Part shown: one piece after another, positions 34,431 to 51,845 of the stretch | Numbering within the stretch: position 1 is the stretch's first letter | How the letters are laid out: each line of letters opens with the position of its first letter | DNA from: Scleropages formosus | Lineage: Eukaryota > Chordata > Actinopteri > Osteoglossiformes > Osteoglossidae | Direction: 5' to 3' | Assembly (NCBI RefSeq): GCF_900964775.1 | Contig: NC_041812.1 | Coordinates: forward strand, 19,276,041-19,340,040 | Length of the DNA stretch: 64,000 bases | The notes under the pieces: generated by a model | The model's input: only the letters and a program-made list of their open reading frames with translations | Databases searched by the model: none | What the model was told of the DNA's origin: nothing | Translations under genes and position numbers: made by a program

Positions 34431-36794
34431 TTAATGACTATAATGAAAGTTCACTTTGCTTTCCCTGTGTACGTATTAATATTTCCTATTAATATGACAA
34501 TTCTTTCCGTTGCCATAGAAAGACTGGACACGAGCGGTTATCACAGGCCAAACGGATGCCGACGTTTGAAGATTAATTTCAGTCCACGATTTCTAGAGTC
34601 CTCTTGAGTCCTCCGTGCCTGATTGTGAGGATCCACATCACTCACAGCCATGTTGTCCCGCCCTCGGGCACGGAGGCTTTGCAGACACTTCCCTCCAAAT
34701 CTGACCAGACCTCAATCTGTGCACTTGCAAGGAGGGTAAGAGTCCCCTTCAGGCGCGGAGACTGCGACAACGGAGCGTCGTACCCGAGCCTACGCGAGCG
34801 ATCGCCGACCTTCGGCGGTGAAGCGAAGCGGCCGGCACTTCGAGCGGCTCACACCCACCGCGCAGGGCCTTGAGCAGTGTGTCATGTGACAAAGAGGGCA
34901 ATTTTCGCTGTTGTGATGCACTTGGGAGCGAGCTGCACGCCCGATCTCACCCGGTCCATTCCGTAGCGGCCAAAGTTTGTCTGCACTTTTTTTCAGAGAC
35001 ACTGTCTGCAAGTGGACTGGGTGGTTTTGTGTTTGTTTGTATGCGATTATAAATTTCTGCAATGTGAGTATTTGTAAGAGGGTGCATATTTTGAGCAAAC
35101 AAAGGATGAATGATTATTATTCTTTGTTCATATATCATAAATCCTGCAACTAAATTTTGAAAGACATATTTTAAGACAAAGAAGACCATATTTGCTTTTT
35201 TGCACAATACTTTGAGTCAATATTTATCAATTTTTCCAGTTTTTCTTCAGACGCAGTACTTTTCTGTAGAGGTACTGAGGAACTTTGGATTTTATACTGT
35301 TTCATTTAATGGTGTCCATGATGAACGGCTTTACTGTATATAATCTGTGAACGAATGAATGGTTTTGAAAGACAGACATCCCTTCCAAACGTATCCTTCC
35401 ACTCGTGGTGTGGGAATAAAAACCTACTTCACTCTTTTTTTAGCCCATTGCTGAAGGAGAGATATTTCCTGCAAAGACACTCCATGCTACCAAGGAGGCA
35501 TGAGCCCCCCGCCCCCGCTTTTCAACCTCAGCAGATACGTTGCCTTTGCTACGGCATCCAGATGGCGGAGGTGGATTTGAGCGTTGGCTTTGGTCTGCGG
35601 GTCAAGCACCACAGTTGGTGGCCACCCCTCTTAACGAGAAGGGCGCCTTAAGAAATTGGCTCTCGGAGACTGCAAGAGTTGACTGTCGGTATCTTTCTAG
35701 ATCCCTGGAAAACTGTTTCTCCGCTGCAGAAATCAAGCAGGATTTTCCCAACTACAGGAGTTAAATACAGTTAAAGGTCATAGGAAACAAGTTACCAAGA
35801 GGCCCGATAGCAATGGAATGTGTCCTAGTCGCTCTTGACCCTGTCATTCTCATTAGCCATCCCTCCTTGCCCCCCGCCATCCATCTCTACCCTCTAGTCT
35901 TCCGGAATAGAGGGCCTCGATACACAATCTGCTCCATGTGGGTGGAGGAGCCTCTGGTTGGAACTGGGGTTCTGCTCTGGGCGCTGGTTTCCATCCACCG
36001 CACCCTCGTCACGAGTGGAGGTATGGAGAGGAATGGAGAAAAGGCTGAGGTTTCAGACCAACTTCTGTCACGTCCTAGTGTAGGGGAAGAGTTAGTTTCC
36101 AGAGAAATTGCACTGAACTGTGACTACCGTCAAGCTATGAAGCACTATTAAAACAACCGAGTACATAAAGAGTATTCCACCCGAATATGGTCATTAGGTT
36201 TTTGCCGAAGGGTTGGCACAGAACCGTACAAGTGTAAAACTGCGTGCCCGGAGAAGCACGCATCTGTTACATAGAGCATAGATTTTGGTGCGGAGAGGAA
36301 AAAGGACCACGTATGTGTTGATTCTGAGTCGTAGCACCGAGACCCCGGTGTCTGAACTCGCTCTATACTTGTACGCTTTGGGCTGGAATGTTATTGTCGC
36401 CATCACTAATGGGACAAAGACAGATGGAAAAACACTAATGCGCAAGGGTGTTTCATTACTTCCTTACCATGAAACCACATCCCGTATTTCTGAATTTTAG
36501 CCGTTTTCTTGAGTTGAAAACTTAACATTGTGCAATATTATACATTTGTGAAATTTCACTTTGATGCAATATGACAATGACCATTGGAATGTAAAGACTT
36601 TTCCTGTAGAGACGACGCATCACAGGACGTAACACCAATGTGGCAATGAAACTAATTGCACTAGGAATGCTCATTGGATTAGATTTAGCAGACTTTGGCA
36701 CAATTTACTCTGTATTGTTTTAGTTTTTACTATTTAGTTTTACTTTCTCTGGTTTGGGATGAGGTCATTGCTTATGAAATTTTCATTTAAATGC

Positions 36795-36800
36795 AATAAA
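36795..36800 (+). terminator. Candidate HSF4 poly(A) signal
   Basis: An AATAAA lies in an A+T-rich stretch about 3.1 kb after the HSF4 stop, with a TG-rich segment just beyond it. It is the last good signal before the convergent OGFOD1 gene. Confidence 0.35.
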
Positions 36801-37118
36801 CAGCTGTGTTTATTTTCATTTGATGACTGGCACTGCTAATAAATGAATCTTTTAAAAACAGCCCTGTTCAGACTTCCTTATTGTACAATATAGCTTTTTC
36901 CCTAAAAGTACTTCGTAGTTGTGAATCTGTACGTGAGCAGTGGCTCCTGGTTCCAGCCATGTGGCAGTATCTGCGTGGCATCTACGGTCTTGGCCTCCCG
37001 ACCGCGACGTACGCCTGAGGGATCTCTTCGAACGAGTTTCTGGTATTCGTAAATACCCATTTTTACGTAACAAAATTACAACACATGGAAACTTACAAGA
37101 AACTTTGCCAGTTTCGGC

Positions 37119-37124
37119 TTTATT
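37119..37124 (-). terminator. OGFOD1 poly(A) signal
   Basis: TTTATT on the plus strand is AATAAA on the minus strand, about 190 bases after the OGFOD1 stop. It gives a short, ordinary 3' UTR. Confidence 0.6.
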
Positions 37125-37309
37125 TTTTTAGCAAGAGTTTAGCCCCATCTTGACTGTACTGTTAAAAAAGTGAACTGGCACATCTCTCCCTTCACCAAAC
37201 CAAAGTGGATATTGCAGCCTTGTCAATAAAGCGAAGGGATGACAACCAGCCCTACCTTTGAGTACAAAGAGTCTCCCTATTCTCCTGAGACATGGCAGAG
37301 AATCCACCT

Positions 37310-40300
37310 TCACTCGTAATATACAAAGGAGAAGTCGTAAAATGACGTCCCCCGAGGGCTGCTCCTCTCTAGCTCGAGGCTCCTGTGGTTCACGTGCTTG
37401 ACGAACTTGAGCGTTTCCTTGTCCCTGTACACCAGCGCCACGGAGTTGCTCTCCGGAGACACCGTGAGGAGCTGCGAGCCAAAAGGAGACGACAACCGAA
37501 ATCCAGCCGTCCGACCAGACATCCACCCTCGGGGCTGCTGCTCTTACTGTCACCACCAGACTTGAGCATCTCAACAGCACTTGCCCTTGACTTTCTCCTT
37601 GGTGCAGGGCACAGCCCACAATGTTTCAGAGAATCCAATTTAATTTCCACCTGATTTACATGTGAAGCCCCAGGAGATGTTGCTTAATATATCAGCATAA
37701 TTCATCACGAAAATAATTAAGTTCTGCGGTAGAGCAGAAAGCTGCTCACACAACAGGCTGCATTCTTGACCATCTCCTCAGGGACATCATCCCCTCACAA
37801 GTGTACTGTACATAAACGGCGACCGCAGGAGCTCGCGCGATCATCACACTCACCTCTTCATCTTCTCCGCTGGCAATGTAGGACGTGAAGCCTCCAAAAT
37901 CTGCCTGCCAGCCTGGGAGATGGAAAGCAAGAGAATCATTAAAATCCCTCTCATAAACTCGATCGACTGCTTTCTCCTTCGTGCCTTTCCCAATAACTGC
38001 TCGCCATTATTTTGCACCATATGCTGGGTCTCCGCCTTCCTACGCACCCTCACAACCAAAGTAGAGCAGCAGATCCAAGGCAAACTCCATGCTGTCCACG
38101 TTCGTGTCATGAATGAGGGTGTAGTCCCCATGTCCCCAGCAACGCAGTTCCCCACGGCAAAGCGGAGTGCTGGGCTCTGGACAGACAGGAAGGTCAGCGG
38201 AGGCTCAGCTGGCGAGCCACACGGCAGATGATCTTCATCAAGGTCACGTCACCTCACCCTTGGCACTTTTCTCCTGCTCGCTTTTCTGCCTTTCAGGCGC
38301 TGCACGTGGCTCAGGATCAGTTGATCCTGCTGCCCTCTCCTCATCCTTTTCCTCTTCCTCCTCATCTGTGTCATCCCCAGCTGCCATGAAGTGCAGTTTG
38401 AGACCAGTGAAGTTGGACAGCAGCAGGAAGAAGGCCTCAGACGATAGCAGCTCCCAGCAAGCACTCACGCACGGGGGCAGGCCCTGCTGCTCTGCCCACC
38501 TGTAACTCCTGTACGCAAAACAGGACCATCACTGGTCAGGCTCACACAAGACACCAGGGGGTAGGACAATGGTGATCAGATGGCTCATTGGGTCCTGCAC
38601 CCAACATCAAACTGTAACAGGTAAGACTGTCACATCACAGCATCCCTCCCATAATGACACACCTCCAGATGTTCCTCCTCCCACTGAGTAATCTATGCTA
38701 ACAAGGTCAGCATTTTAAATTGCATTTATAGTACATGTATTCATTTAGCTGATACCTGATCTGATCTCCAAAGCGATTTACAGTACTTAAGTTGCTCACA
38801 GTGATCTACCCTTCCCCACAGCAAGGTAACTTTTTAATGTATTAATTCAGGGTAAGTACCTTGCCCTGGGTGCTACAGCAGGAGGTGGCATTTGAAACTG
38901 GCTCCTTCAAGTCCAAAGGCAGGGGCTCTAGCCACTGCGCTACCTGCCGGCCTTGATATAACTGTATATATGAACATCAGGGACCCAGCATAAAAGCACT
39001 AAAAGCACTTCTCCAAGGCTCACCTTTTGTTGGGAGGACCCCTTTTCACCCACTGGATCTCACTCTGCTTCAGAGCTTCATTGACCTGCTCGAACTTGTC
39101 CTCCTAAAGGAGAACAGAATGCCACGCCAGGGTGAGCAAACACAAGACGGATCCTCCCCAGGCTGCTCCGGTCAGTGCACAGCAGATGCCTGGCTGACCT
39201 TGAGGAAGTTCTTCAGAAGAATCTCTGAACTCTCCTCAAATTCCTCCTGCACCTGGGCCTGGTAGGCCACGTCTAGATAGATGGGGTTGATCCATTCCAA
39301 CAGCAGTTCCTCCTGAAACAAGGAAAGATTCATGGAGAAGGCTCGAAAATCTTTAAGACCCTCTTCCAACAGCGACACCGAGCAACTGTGCGCTTCCGGA
39401 CAGTTCCTGGCACACGAGGACACACGGCTGCTAATGAGGAAGGTCCTGTCAGAGTTCTATTTGGAAACTGAGGCACTGAAACATAAAACATAAAAAGGCC
39501 TTTTTGCGCATTATATACCCGATTAACAAGACATCACTTTAAATTGGGGGTTCGACTCTGTATAAAATCAAACTGCTGAGTGGAGCAGCGACAACAGGAT
39601 CCCGACCCACAGCCCATCACTTACATCCCGGGGGAGGTGTGGGCTCCGGGGGGCGGCCGGCTCTATGTAGCGAGGGAGGCGCTCTAGGGAGCGCCCGTGA
39701 AACCAGCCACTCACTGACAGGCGGCACTTGTCCTTTGAAAGGACCTCAGCCACCTGGATGGACAAACGGACCAGGACGAGTCGCCTTCAGCAGCAGCAAA
39801 GACGGACGCCTCGCTCACCTGGACAGCCGGTCACATACGCACATACGGACACACACGGCGGGGTGGAGACGTGCAAACTCAAAAACGCAGATTTAGCCAC
39901 ATTGAAACCCACATCCTGTCAGCTGTGAGGCACCAGCGCTACCCGCTCCACCGATACGCCGCATAGGAAGAGGAAGTGTGGTGAAAACAAGGCGCCGAAG
40001 GCCTGCGTTTCAACAGTGCTGTCCACCTACCTGGTGGAAAGAAACAGGTGACACTTCAAAGAAAATCAGTGTGTTCCAGGAAGGAACCAGCGACTTCACT
40101 ATGTCTTTCGGCTGGTTGTTTCCTGCAAAGAAATAAAGACAAAAATAGAAAATCCTGCACTGCTAGGTGGGGGAGAAATATAGGGGGACCTCCTGCCTCC
40201 CACCCACTCATTCCTCCACGACGATTCCGACCGCTGACGGGAAGCAATACAAGCCAAACTGAAGTGGATTCTGGGAGAGGCAACACCGGCGGAGCAAGTC

Positions 40301-41823
40301 CATATGCGAGTAAAGATCCAGAAAGCGTCTCTGGTCGACTGACCATCCACGCTGTAAAGGTCCAGGGTGCCACCGTCGCTACTCTCCCAGGGACGGACCA
40401 GGTACAGGATGAAGGCTATCCTCCTGCCCTCCAATTCGTCGTCATGACAGAGCAGCACATCTGAAGGAGACAGAGAGAGTCACGTGGCATCACCCTACGC
40501 AGGACCCACATGAACACCTACGGCAGCAGCCTAGCGGTCCTAGTCTGAGTAAAACAGAAATTCTGGGCATTTGTTGGTCTGTATCAAACAATAATTACCA
40601 AAAACCAAAAAAAGGAATGTTTTAAATTAACATCAGCAGAATAACATCATTCTGGACAATCGAGGACAATGTTGCAATGAATTATGTTTTCGACCCAGGC
40701 AGGGATGTCATGTGAAGGAGGACAGATTAAAGAGCGTAAAAACATACGAAGGGGAGGCTCGCGATATGAAATCCAAGCCAAATCCAGCAATACCAAAGTT
40801 TGTGCGCTCTCCCAGGAAGCCAGCGCTCCTTACCGGTGTACTCATACTTGGCACAGGAAACGTCCACTACGGGCTCCAGTTCCACAGCAAACACGCTGGA
40901 CAACCAGAGACGGAACCGCTCGAACAACACGGCCCTGGGGAAGAGCGAGAGTTTCCACAGTCGGCACAGCGACGGACGGACAGACACTGCACTGACGTGG
41001 CTCTGCTCAACTGCACTCGAATGCAGCCCTACGGGAATAAACCAGGTCTCCGGCATCACGAAGGAATATCAATCAACCGCAGTCTTTCTCTTCACAGAAA
41101 AAAAAACCTCATCATCCCAGTAGAATAACACGACACGACATATTTAAACACTTCTCCAATGCATTCTTACCTCAGTCCAGCAATATGAGCCTCCTTCCGC
41201 TTTTTCAGATCATCAGACTATCAGAAAGATAAGCAAGCATTTATTTCACATGATGATTGTTTTCGGGTCACAACTGAATTTATTGTAAACAAACATGCAT
41301 GGAAAACGTAGACTGTAAAATACCAGCGATGAACTTTTTTTTCACCTGTTTGAATTTGTACAGATCGTTTGACTTTTCGTGAAAGTTTAAATCCAGCAGT
41401 TCTTTCTCCAGGTTCTCAAGGAAACCCTCATTTCGGATGAAGTTCTTTATGACGCAGTGTGGAAAAGGACGACAGTCCAGCTCTATGGAACCTAAAAAAA
41501 ACCAGCGAAGTGAGGAACAGTGAAATTATGAGCGAAGACATCACTTTCAAGCATTGCAACGTCACGGTGTGTGGTACTACGCTACGGTCAAGCAAGGAAG
41601 GATGGAGATGATCTCATCTCATGTCACTGACTGACTGAACTTGAAGTTGTGTTTGTAACTGACCATGTGAGAGGTGCTCCTTCTTGAGCCATGCTACTTT
41701 CACTCTGTCCCTCACGTCTGTGTCCTCCGTTATTTCAGAAATCTTCGGTGTCTCTTCTCGTTTATCTTTCTTTTTCCCCGTCCCCACGGTCTCTGTATCA
41801 TTTTTCCTGCGTTTCGAAGTCAT
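37310..41823 (-). CDS. ogfod1: OGFOD1, ribosomal prolyl-3-hydroxylase (2OG-Fe(II) oxygenase)
   Basis: Hydroxylates a proline of ribosomal protein uS12/RPS23, using 2-oxoglutarate, O2 and Fe(II); linked to translation and stress granules. Thirteen exons on minus: 41823-41664, 41491-41346, 41217-41171, 40934-40834, 40460-40344, 40122-40031, 39753-39625, 39312-39199, 39103-39024, 38508-38258, 38176-38048, 37912-37854, 37471-37310. Together 1587 nt, 528 aa (human 542), phases consistent throughout. Residues 1-35 are Lys-rich, with an NLS-like KKKDKR. The catalytic N-terminal domain has the iron ligands His157 and Asp159 ([12 protein letters not shown]) and His220 (SFHQ), and Arg232 for 2-oxoglutarate. 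The C-terminal domain is intact from [11 protein letters not shown] to the terminal FSFVYYE, with an acidic linker ([10 protein letters not shown]). NUDT21 is adjacent, but on the same strand here. The exon 11 donor 'gtgcgt' is weak. Confidence 0.95.
38733..38956 (-). repeat. SINE with L2-like tail, reverse strand, OGFOD1 intron 9
   Basis: Plus strand reads 'attcatttagctgatacctg', 'ctccaaagcgatttacagta', 'ggtaagtaccttgccctggg' and a head 'agccactgcgctacctgccg', the reverse of the second SINE family. Confidence 0.8.
39864..39962 (-). repeat. Fragment of fish dispersed repeat in OGFOD1 intron 6
   Basis: 'gtggagacgtgcaaactcaa' then 'ttgaaacccacatcctgtca' and 'gaggcaccagcgctacccgc' match the tRNA-like end of the repeat seen at 9595-9872. 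The other half is missing. Confidence 0.6.
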
Positions 41824-41880
41824 TCCAACACATGGACGAGGTGTCGCTATAATTTTGCGTCACAACAGCTTTCCGTAAAA

Positions 41881-41912
41881 ACTACAACTCCCACGAACAA
41901 ATGCGCCGGAAG
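41881..41912. promoter_or_regulatory. OGFOD1 core promoter: ZNF143-like and ETS-like sites
   Basis: Starting 58 bases upstream of the OGFOD1 ATG lies 'actacaactccca' (41881-41893), matching the ZNF143/Staf core 'ACTACAACTCCCA', followed at 41906-41912 by CCGGAAG, an ETS/GABPA-type site. This pairing is common in housekeeping promoters. The match is by eye. Confidence 0.6.
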
Positions 41913-41945
41913 TTACGGTTTCGCCGTAGAGCACACCGAACTTAA

Positions 41946-42128
41946 GACACGCACACGCAGAGTTAGAAACCGCTTATCCCGAGTGGGGTCGCGGTGAAGC
42001 GGAGCCTAACCCGACAATGCAAGGCCGAAGGGGGAGGGGACACACCCAGGATGGGACGCCAGTCCGTCGCAAGGTACCCCAAGCGGGACTCGAACCCCAC
42101 ATCCACCCAAGGCTCCCAGCGCCGCACT
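41946..42128 (-). repeat. tRNA-derived SINE, 5'-truncated, upstream of OGFOD1
   Basis: Reverse copy running from 'gttagaaaccgcttatcccg' to box B ('gggactcgaacccc'). It fills much of the short interval between the OGFOD1 promoter and the NUDT21 3' end. No (CA)n tract longer than a few units remains. Confidence 0.8.
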
Positions 42129-42597
42129 CCGAAGACATGATTTACTAAATATAAAGACTAAAATATTTACTTCAATTCAATTCAAAACATTACTGTGCAG
42201 GAATATTATGTTTTACCATCTTTAGACAAACGCACAGTAGTTACGGTGGGCCGCAAAAGTTATTTTCAGTAACACGTATAGAAATGTAACTAGTATCAAC
42301 AGGAGTGTAAAGTTGGAAAAGTACAGTTAAGTATGCCATGGTAAAACTAAAAATGCACTACAACAGTGTAACATTTGTAGGCTAGGCTACTGCCCACTTT
42401 TCTTCTCAACAATTTATGTCTAAAATAGCCTTAGAACACACACATCTTGTGGTGTGCAAATATGTTGTCATTCGTTCATAACTGGAGCAGTCAAACCTTG
42501 CAGGACATCACTGTAACAAAACAAGTCTGGAGACACATTCAGAGCAACAGTGAACACACTGAGCACCAAAAACTGAAATGCCTTCACAAGAAGACTC
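42129..42597. other. NUDT21-OGFOD1 interval, unique A+T-rich sequence
   Basis: This is the rest of the short same-strand spacer downstream of the NUDT21 poly(A) signal. It is A+T-rich and has no coding frame or known repeat that I can see. Confidence 0.6.
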
Positions 42598-42603
42598 TTT
42601 TAT
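42598..42603 (-). terminator. NUDT21 poly(A) signal
   Basis: TTTATT on the plus strand is AATAAA on the minus strand, about 375 bases after the NUDT21 stop. On the transcript a U-rich tract (A-rich 42604-42690 on the plus strand) lies just upstream, with UGUA motifs in it. Confidence 0.6.
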
Positions 42604-42692
42604 TATAAAAAAAAAAACACGACCTTGAAATTTACAAATTTAAAAAAAAAAAAAAAAAAAACAAAAAAAAAAAACAAAAACTGCACTTTTTT
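42604..42692. repeat. Poly(A)-rich tract in NUDT21 3' UTR
   Basis: Runs of 8 to 19 A residues broken by single C, G or T bases. On the NUDT21 transcript it is a U-rich element next to the poly(A) signal. Confidence 0.85.
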
Positions 42693-42975
42693 TTTTAAAT
42701 TTACCATACAAATACATACTCTCCGGGAGAAACGTAAAAAGCAGACTGCTCAGTCACTAAAAAAAAGAACGGCTAAAGAAATTTAAAAACAAAAAGCATC
42801 AATCTAAACATTTTACAAACGACATATAAACATTTTAAACGGTTTCAGAACAGCAACGATGACGACCCTGATGAAGACATATTAGCGTGCTGTTTTGGTT
42901 CAGTGCTGGATCTGTGTGCTGAGCTACAGCTGTGCTCCTCCAGACCAATATCGAGGACAGCGCTGCACGCTCCAC

Positions 42976-48936
<5,961 letters not shown>

Positions 48937-50036
48937 ACCTTTACAAAGCAAAAAAATAACGAGGGCTACCCGCTGAAACAAGACCTCCTTTAATTCAGTA
49001 TCAATTCAAGGAGAAAACAGTCAGTGTAAGATCACAATTCTTCCATCGCGCTACTGAGACAAACAACATCCGGGTCACAAAGGAACAAGACTGCTTTACG
49101 GCGCTACGTTTTACGGCACTACGCTTTACGGCGACATATCGGCTTACGGCTATGTACTCCTGAGAGCTGGCGAAAATATTAGGGTCAAGTTTGTTATCCA
49201 GGCACTATTCCCACACATGTGGTATCATTGAAAAGGAAAGAATTTATTGTATTATGTGCATTATGACTCACCTTTTTGGCACTAACAGGTTGAGAGGTAA
49301 ACTTGAAAATATGTCTTCTCTGAAGCGGAGAAAAAAGAAAGACTGGGTCGAGGATATATGCTATGGATGTATTCCATCTCAGAAATTATTTAATGAACAT
49401 TCATTCACGATACACAGGAAAATATGTTATACCCTATCATATGCGCAGTTTTCAACAGCTGCACACAAGGACCCAGTCCGCCCACCACCCTAAAACCACG
49501 CATGGAGAACAACACCCAGCATGGCCAGCATACATACATTTTCATGCCCTGAAACCAACATTTAATTGGTTTATATTAATAAAATTCAAGAAACCACGGT
49601 CAGGATTTTCATGTTATCCCATTCCTGAGATTGAACAGGGGGGGTGGAAATGACAACATTACAGAAAAACGTCACAACGCTTCCTTCCATCACAATATTC
49701 ACTGACACGCTTCCGGGAACAGTTACTCAACCTTTGGGACTTCAGAGTGACGTAACAGCTTTACACTCAGCTTAAGAACACTTTGTATCTTACATTACGT
49801 TGTCAGAATGTACCGTTGTTACGCTGTAAGTCCTGCTTTGACAAGAGCAGAATACAAAATAAAACTTAGAAATACTTTACAATATTAGAAAAAAATCAAA
49901 AAGACTCACAAAAACTACATAAAATACAATTAATCTATATATTAATATTAACCAAATTTCTCATTTCACTGGTGAACATGTTATTTCTGTTATGGATCAA
50001 AGAGCCTTATTGTACAAATGGCTAATCTTGGCGAAA
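48937..50036. other. NUDT21 promoter and spacer to the first GPCR gene
   Basis: The first 250 bases upstream of NUDT21 are fairly G+C-rich and hold the 15-bp array at 49094. The remainder is A+T-rich with no gene recognised. 'cttccggg' near 49710 is an isolated ETS-like match. The 3' end of the minus-strand GPCR should lie at the right side, but no clear AATAAA was fixed. Confidence 0.5.
49094..49138. repeat. Three 15-bp repeats upstream of NUDT21
   Basis: 'ctttacggcgctacg', 'ttttacggcactacg' and 'ctttacggcgacata' lie in direct tandem, followed by another 'ttacggc'. The array starts about 158 bases upstream of the NUDT21 ATG, inside its presumed promoter. Confidence 0.8.
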
Positions 50037-50939
50037 TCAGATTTTGCTCTCTTGCGTTAGCCCAGAATGTTCCGTCTCCTGCTTGCGTTTCCTGAAGGCG
50101 AAGGCGTACAGGAAAGGGTTGATGCAGCAATTAATGAACGTGAGAGCTTGAGTGATGCCCCAGCTGGTCTCGCAGATGGCGTCGAGGGCTTTGTGTTCGA
50201 GCAAAGCAGCCGTGACGCCCAAGATGTTGACGACATGAACGGGGCTCCAGAAGATGAAGAACGTGACCACGATGCTCGTCACGAGGGTGGTGAGTCTTTG
50301 GCTGCTGAAGAAGACGCTTCTGTTTACCTTCGTATGAAGGCAGCAGTAAGAGGAGACAAGGATGGCGAACGGGATGACGAACCCCCACAACGTCTCCATG
50401 AGCAAGGTGCCCGCTTTCTGCCCGGACGAGATGTATTTCCACCGACACTTCTTCTCCTCCCCGACCACGTCTGACAGAACGATGCCCGGCGAGGCCAAAA
50501 TCGCTGCCAGCGCCCACAGGCCAGAGAGCACCAGCTTTTCGCCAACTCCACGCAGTTTCAGCCACTGTCTGGGGTACAGCACAGCCAGGTAGCGCTGCAC
50601 GCTCATCAGAGTCACGGTCCACACGCTGCAGTACAGGCTGCCGATGATCACGTACGAGAAGAACCTGCAGGCTTCGATCCCGAACTGCCAGCCACGCAGC
50701 CAGCTGTGCACCCATACGGGCAGCGTGCAGAGGGACAGGATGTCGGCCACGGCCAGGTTCAGAATCAGCTTCAGGGTGAAGTTGGAATCCCTGTTCTTCA
50801 GCTTGCGAGCCACCACCACGATCACTGCCAGGTTGCCGCTAATTCCCACCAGGCAACATATCCCTGCCACCGCACTTGCGGTCACGGTAGAGGCGCTAAC
50901 TCCGGGGGTAGCGGAGGTGGAGGAGTTGGACTGATTCAT
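50037..50939 (-). CDS. Leukotriene B4 receptor-like GPCR
   Basis: Rhodopsin-class receptor, 300 aa in one exon, probably sensing a lipid chemoattractant on leukocytes. Seven hydrophobic segments are visible. Landmarks are GNLAV in TM1, LNLAVADILSL in TM2, the TM3 cysteine (EACRFF), SVQRYLAVLYP at the end of TM3, FFIFWSPVHV in TM6 and NPFLYAF in TM7. The short N terminus has N-glycosylation sites (NQSNSS). The E/DRY motif is QRY. The start chosen is MNQSNSS at 50939; the frame stays open 21 codons further upstream, but 'ttccag' just before it looks like the acceptor of a 5'-UTR intron. The best family match from memory is LTB4R1/2; related fish-specific chemoattractant receptors are the alternative. 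A paralogue lies divergently at 54126. Confidence 0.82.
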   Translation of the reverse strand: MNQSNSSTSATPGVSASTVTASAVAGICCLVGISGNLAVIVVVARKLKNRDSNFTLKLILNLAVADILSLCTLPVWVHSWLRGWQFGIEACRFFSYVIIGSLYCSVWTVTLMSVQRYLAVLYPRQWLKLRGVGEKLVLSGLWALAAILASPGIVLSDVVGEEKKCRWKYISSGQKAGTLLMETLWGFVIPFAILVSSYCCLHTKVNRSVFFSSQRLTTLVTSIVVTFFIFWSPVHVVNILGVTAALLEHKALDAICETSWGITQALTFINCCINPFLYAFAFRKRKQETEHSGLTQESKI

Positions 50940-51125
50940 GATCTGGAATTCACGGAACGGTAATAAAACAAGGAACATGAGGACAGGCTTATAAAAGTAC
51001 ATATTGCATTATAGCGTGACGAAATCGAGGTGGTTCCCTCTGTCGATTTCAACTTCTCCTTTTTGGCGTCGGGAGTAAACTCGCTTTTAAAGGTTTAACG
51101 TTAATTCCGTTTACCTTGGGGCGAG

Positions 51126-51134
51126 TTATATAAG
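51126..51134 (-). promoter_or_regulatory. Possible TATA box upstream of the minus-strand GPCR
   Basis: 'ttatataag' reads as 'cttatataa' on the minus strand, about 190 bases upstream of the chosen start. Placement fits a 5' UTR interrupted by a short intron, but the motif alone is weak evidence. Confidence 0.3.
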
Positions 51135-51721
51135 CGCACGATTAACTTTGCAATGTGCCCCAGTGACAGAAGAGAGTTCCCAGCATGTTGTAGATGGCAA
51201 GATTGTTTATAGGACACCTTTGTTAAGGGTGACCTTCCCATTTATACAGCAGAGTATTCTTCCTGAATCAGCGTAAGGTAAGAATATGGTAATCAGGTGC
51301 GCTTTAAGTCCTCGAGGAAATACACATGGCCATTTAGACTCATTAACCTCTTTGAGATATTGGGGAAAAGGCAAGTGCTGCAGAAGGTGAGTGAGATAGT
51401 CCTGGAATGCTGTAGAAATGTAAAACAGGAAGGATGAGGTTTGCAGACATCTTTTTTTTTTTTTTATCTCTGAATGGTGTGAGGTTTATGCGTATTGGGT
51501 AAATGTTGCTTCATAGCTTCCTTCTCAAATAGCTCATTTCCAATAGACCACAGAGATGCAAGGTTGTAAATTTCACCAACTCATCAAATGACTCCAAAAA
51601 ATCCTTTCTAAGGGTTTTTCCTCTGGTTGTTTTGACCAGTGTCCCTTGAATATGAACAGCATGGTATATTTCCTGCTTCTGGTTTCATTCTGCTTACTCT
51701 ACTAGATTTATACTGGGCAGT

Positions 51722-51845
51722 GGGCAGCTTAGTGATCATCTGAACGTTTCTGATTAAAATCCCACTCTTTGCTGTGGTTTTCTTGGTCAAGGTATTTACT
51801 CTGAACTGAACACCCTCGTTCTTAAATGGGTGAGTAATTGCAAAT
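51722..51845 (+). repeat. Degenerate SINE (second family)
   Basis: 'ggcagcttagtgatcatctg', 'ttaaaatcccactctttgct', 'ggtcaaggtatttactctga' and 'taaatgggtgagtaattgca' follow the block order of the second family with many changes and no tail. Confidence 0.5.

Larger units (their letters stand above)
33657..37118. other. HSF4 3' region and HSF4-OGFOD1 convergent interval
   Basis: It follows the HSF4 stop. No further exon was recognised, although several medium-length frames lie at 33676-36500. The interval holds one reverse SINE (34209-34430) and otherwise unique sequence, part of it G+C-rich at 34640-34990. An AATAAA at 36795-36800 could end a 3.1-kb HSF4 3' UTR; one near 35415 is another option. 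The OGFOD1 poly(A) signal faces it about 320 bases further on. Confidence 0.5.

Noticed and set aside
50131-50715. Alternative minus-strand frame of 194 residues inside the GPCR
   Set aside because: It is an out-of-frame shadow of the seven-helix receptor, which has all family landmarks in its own frame.
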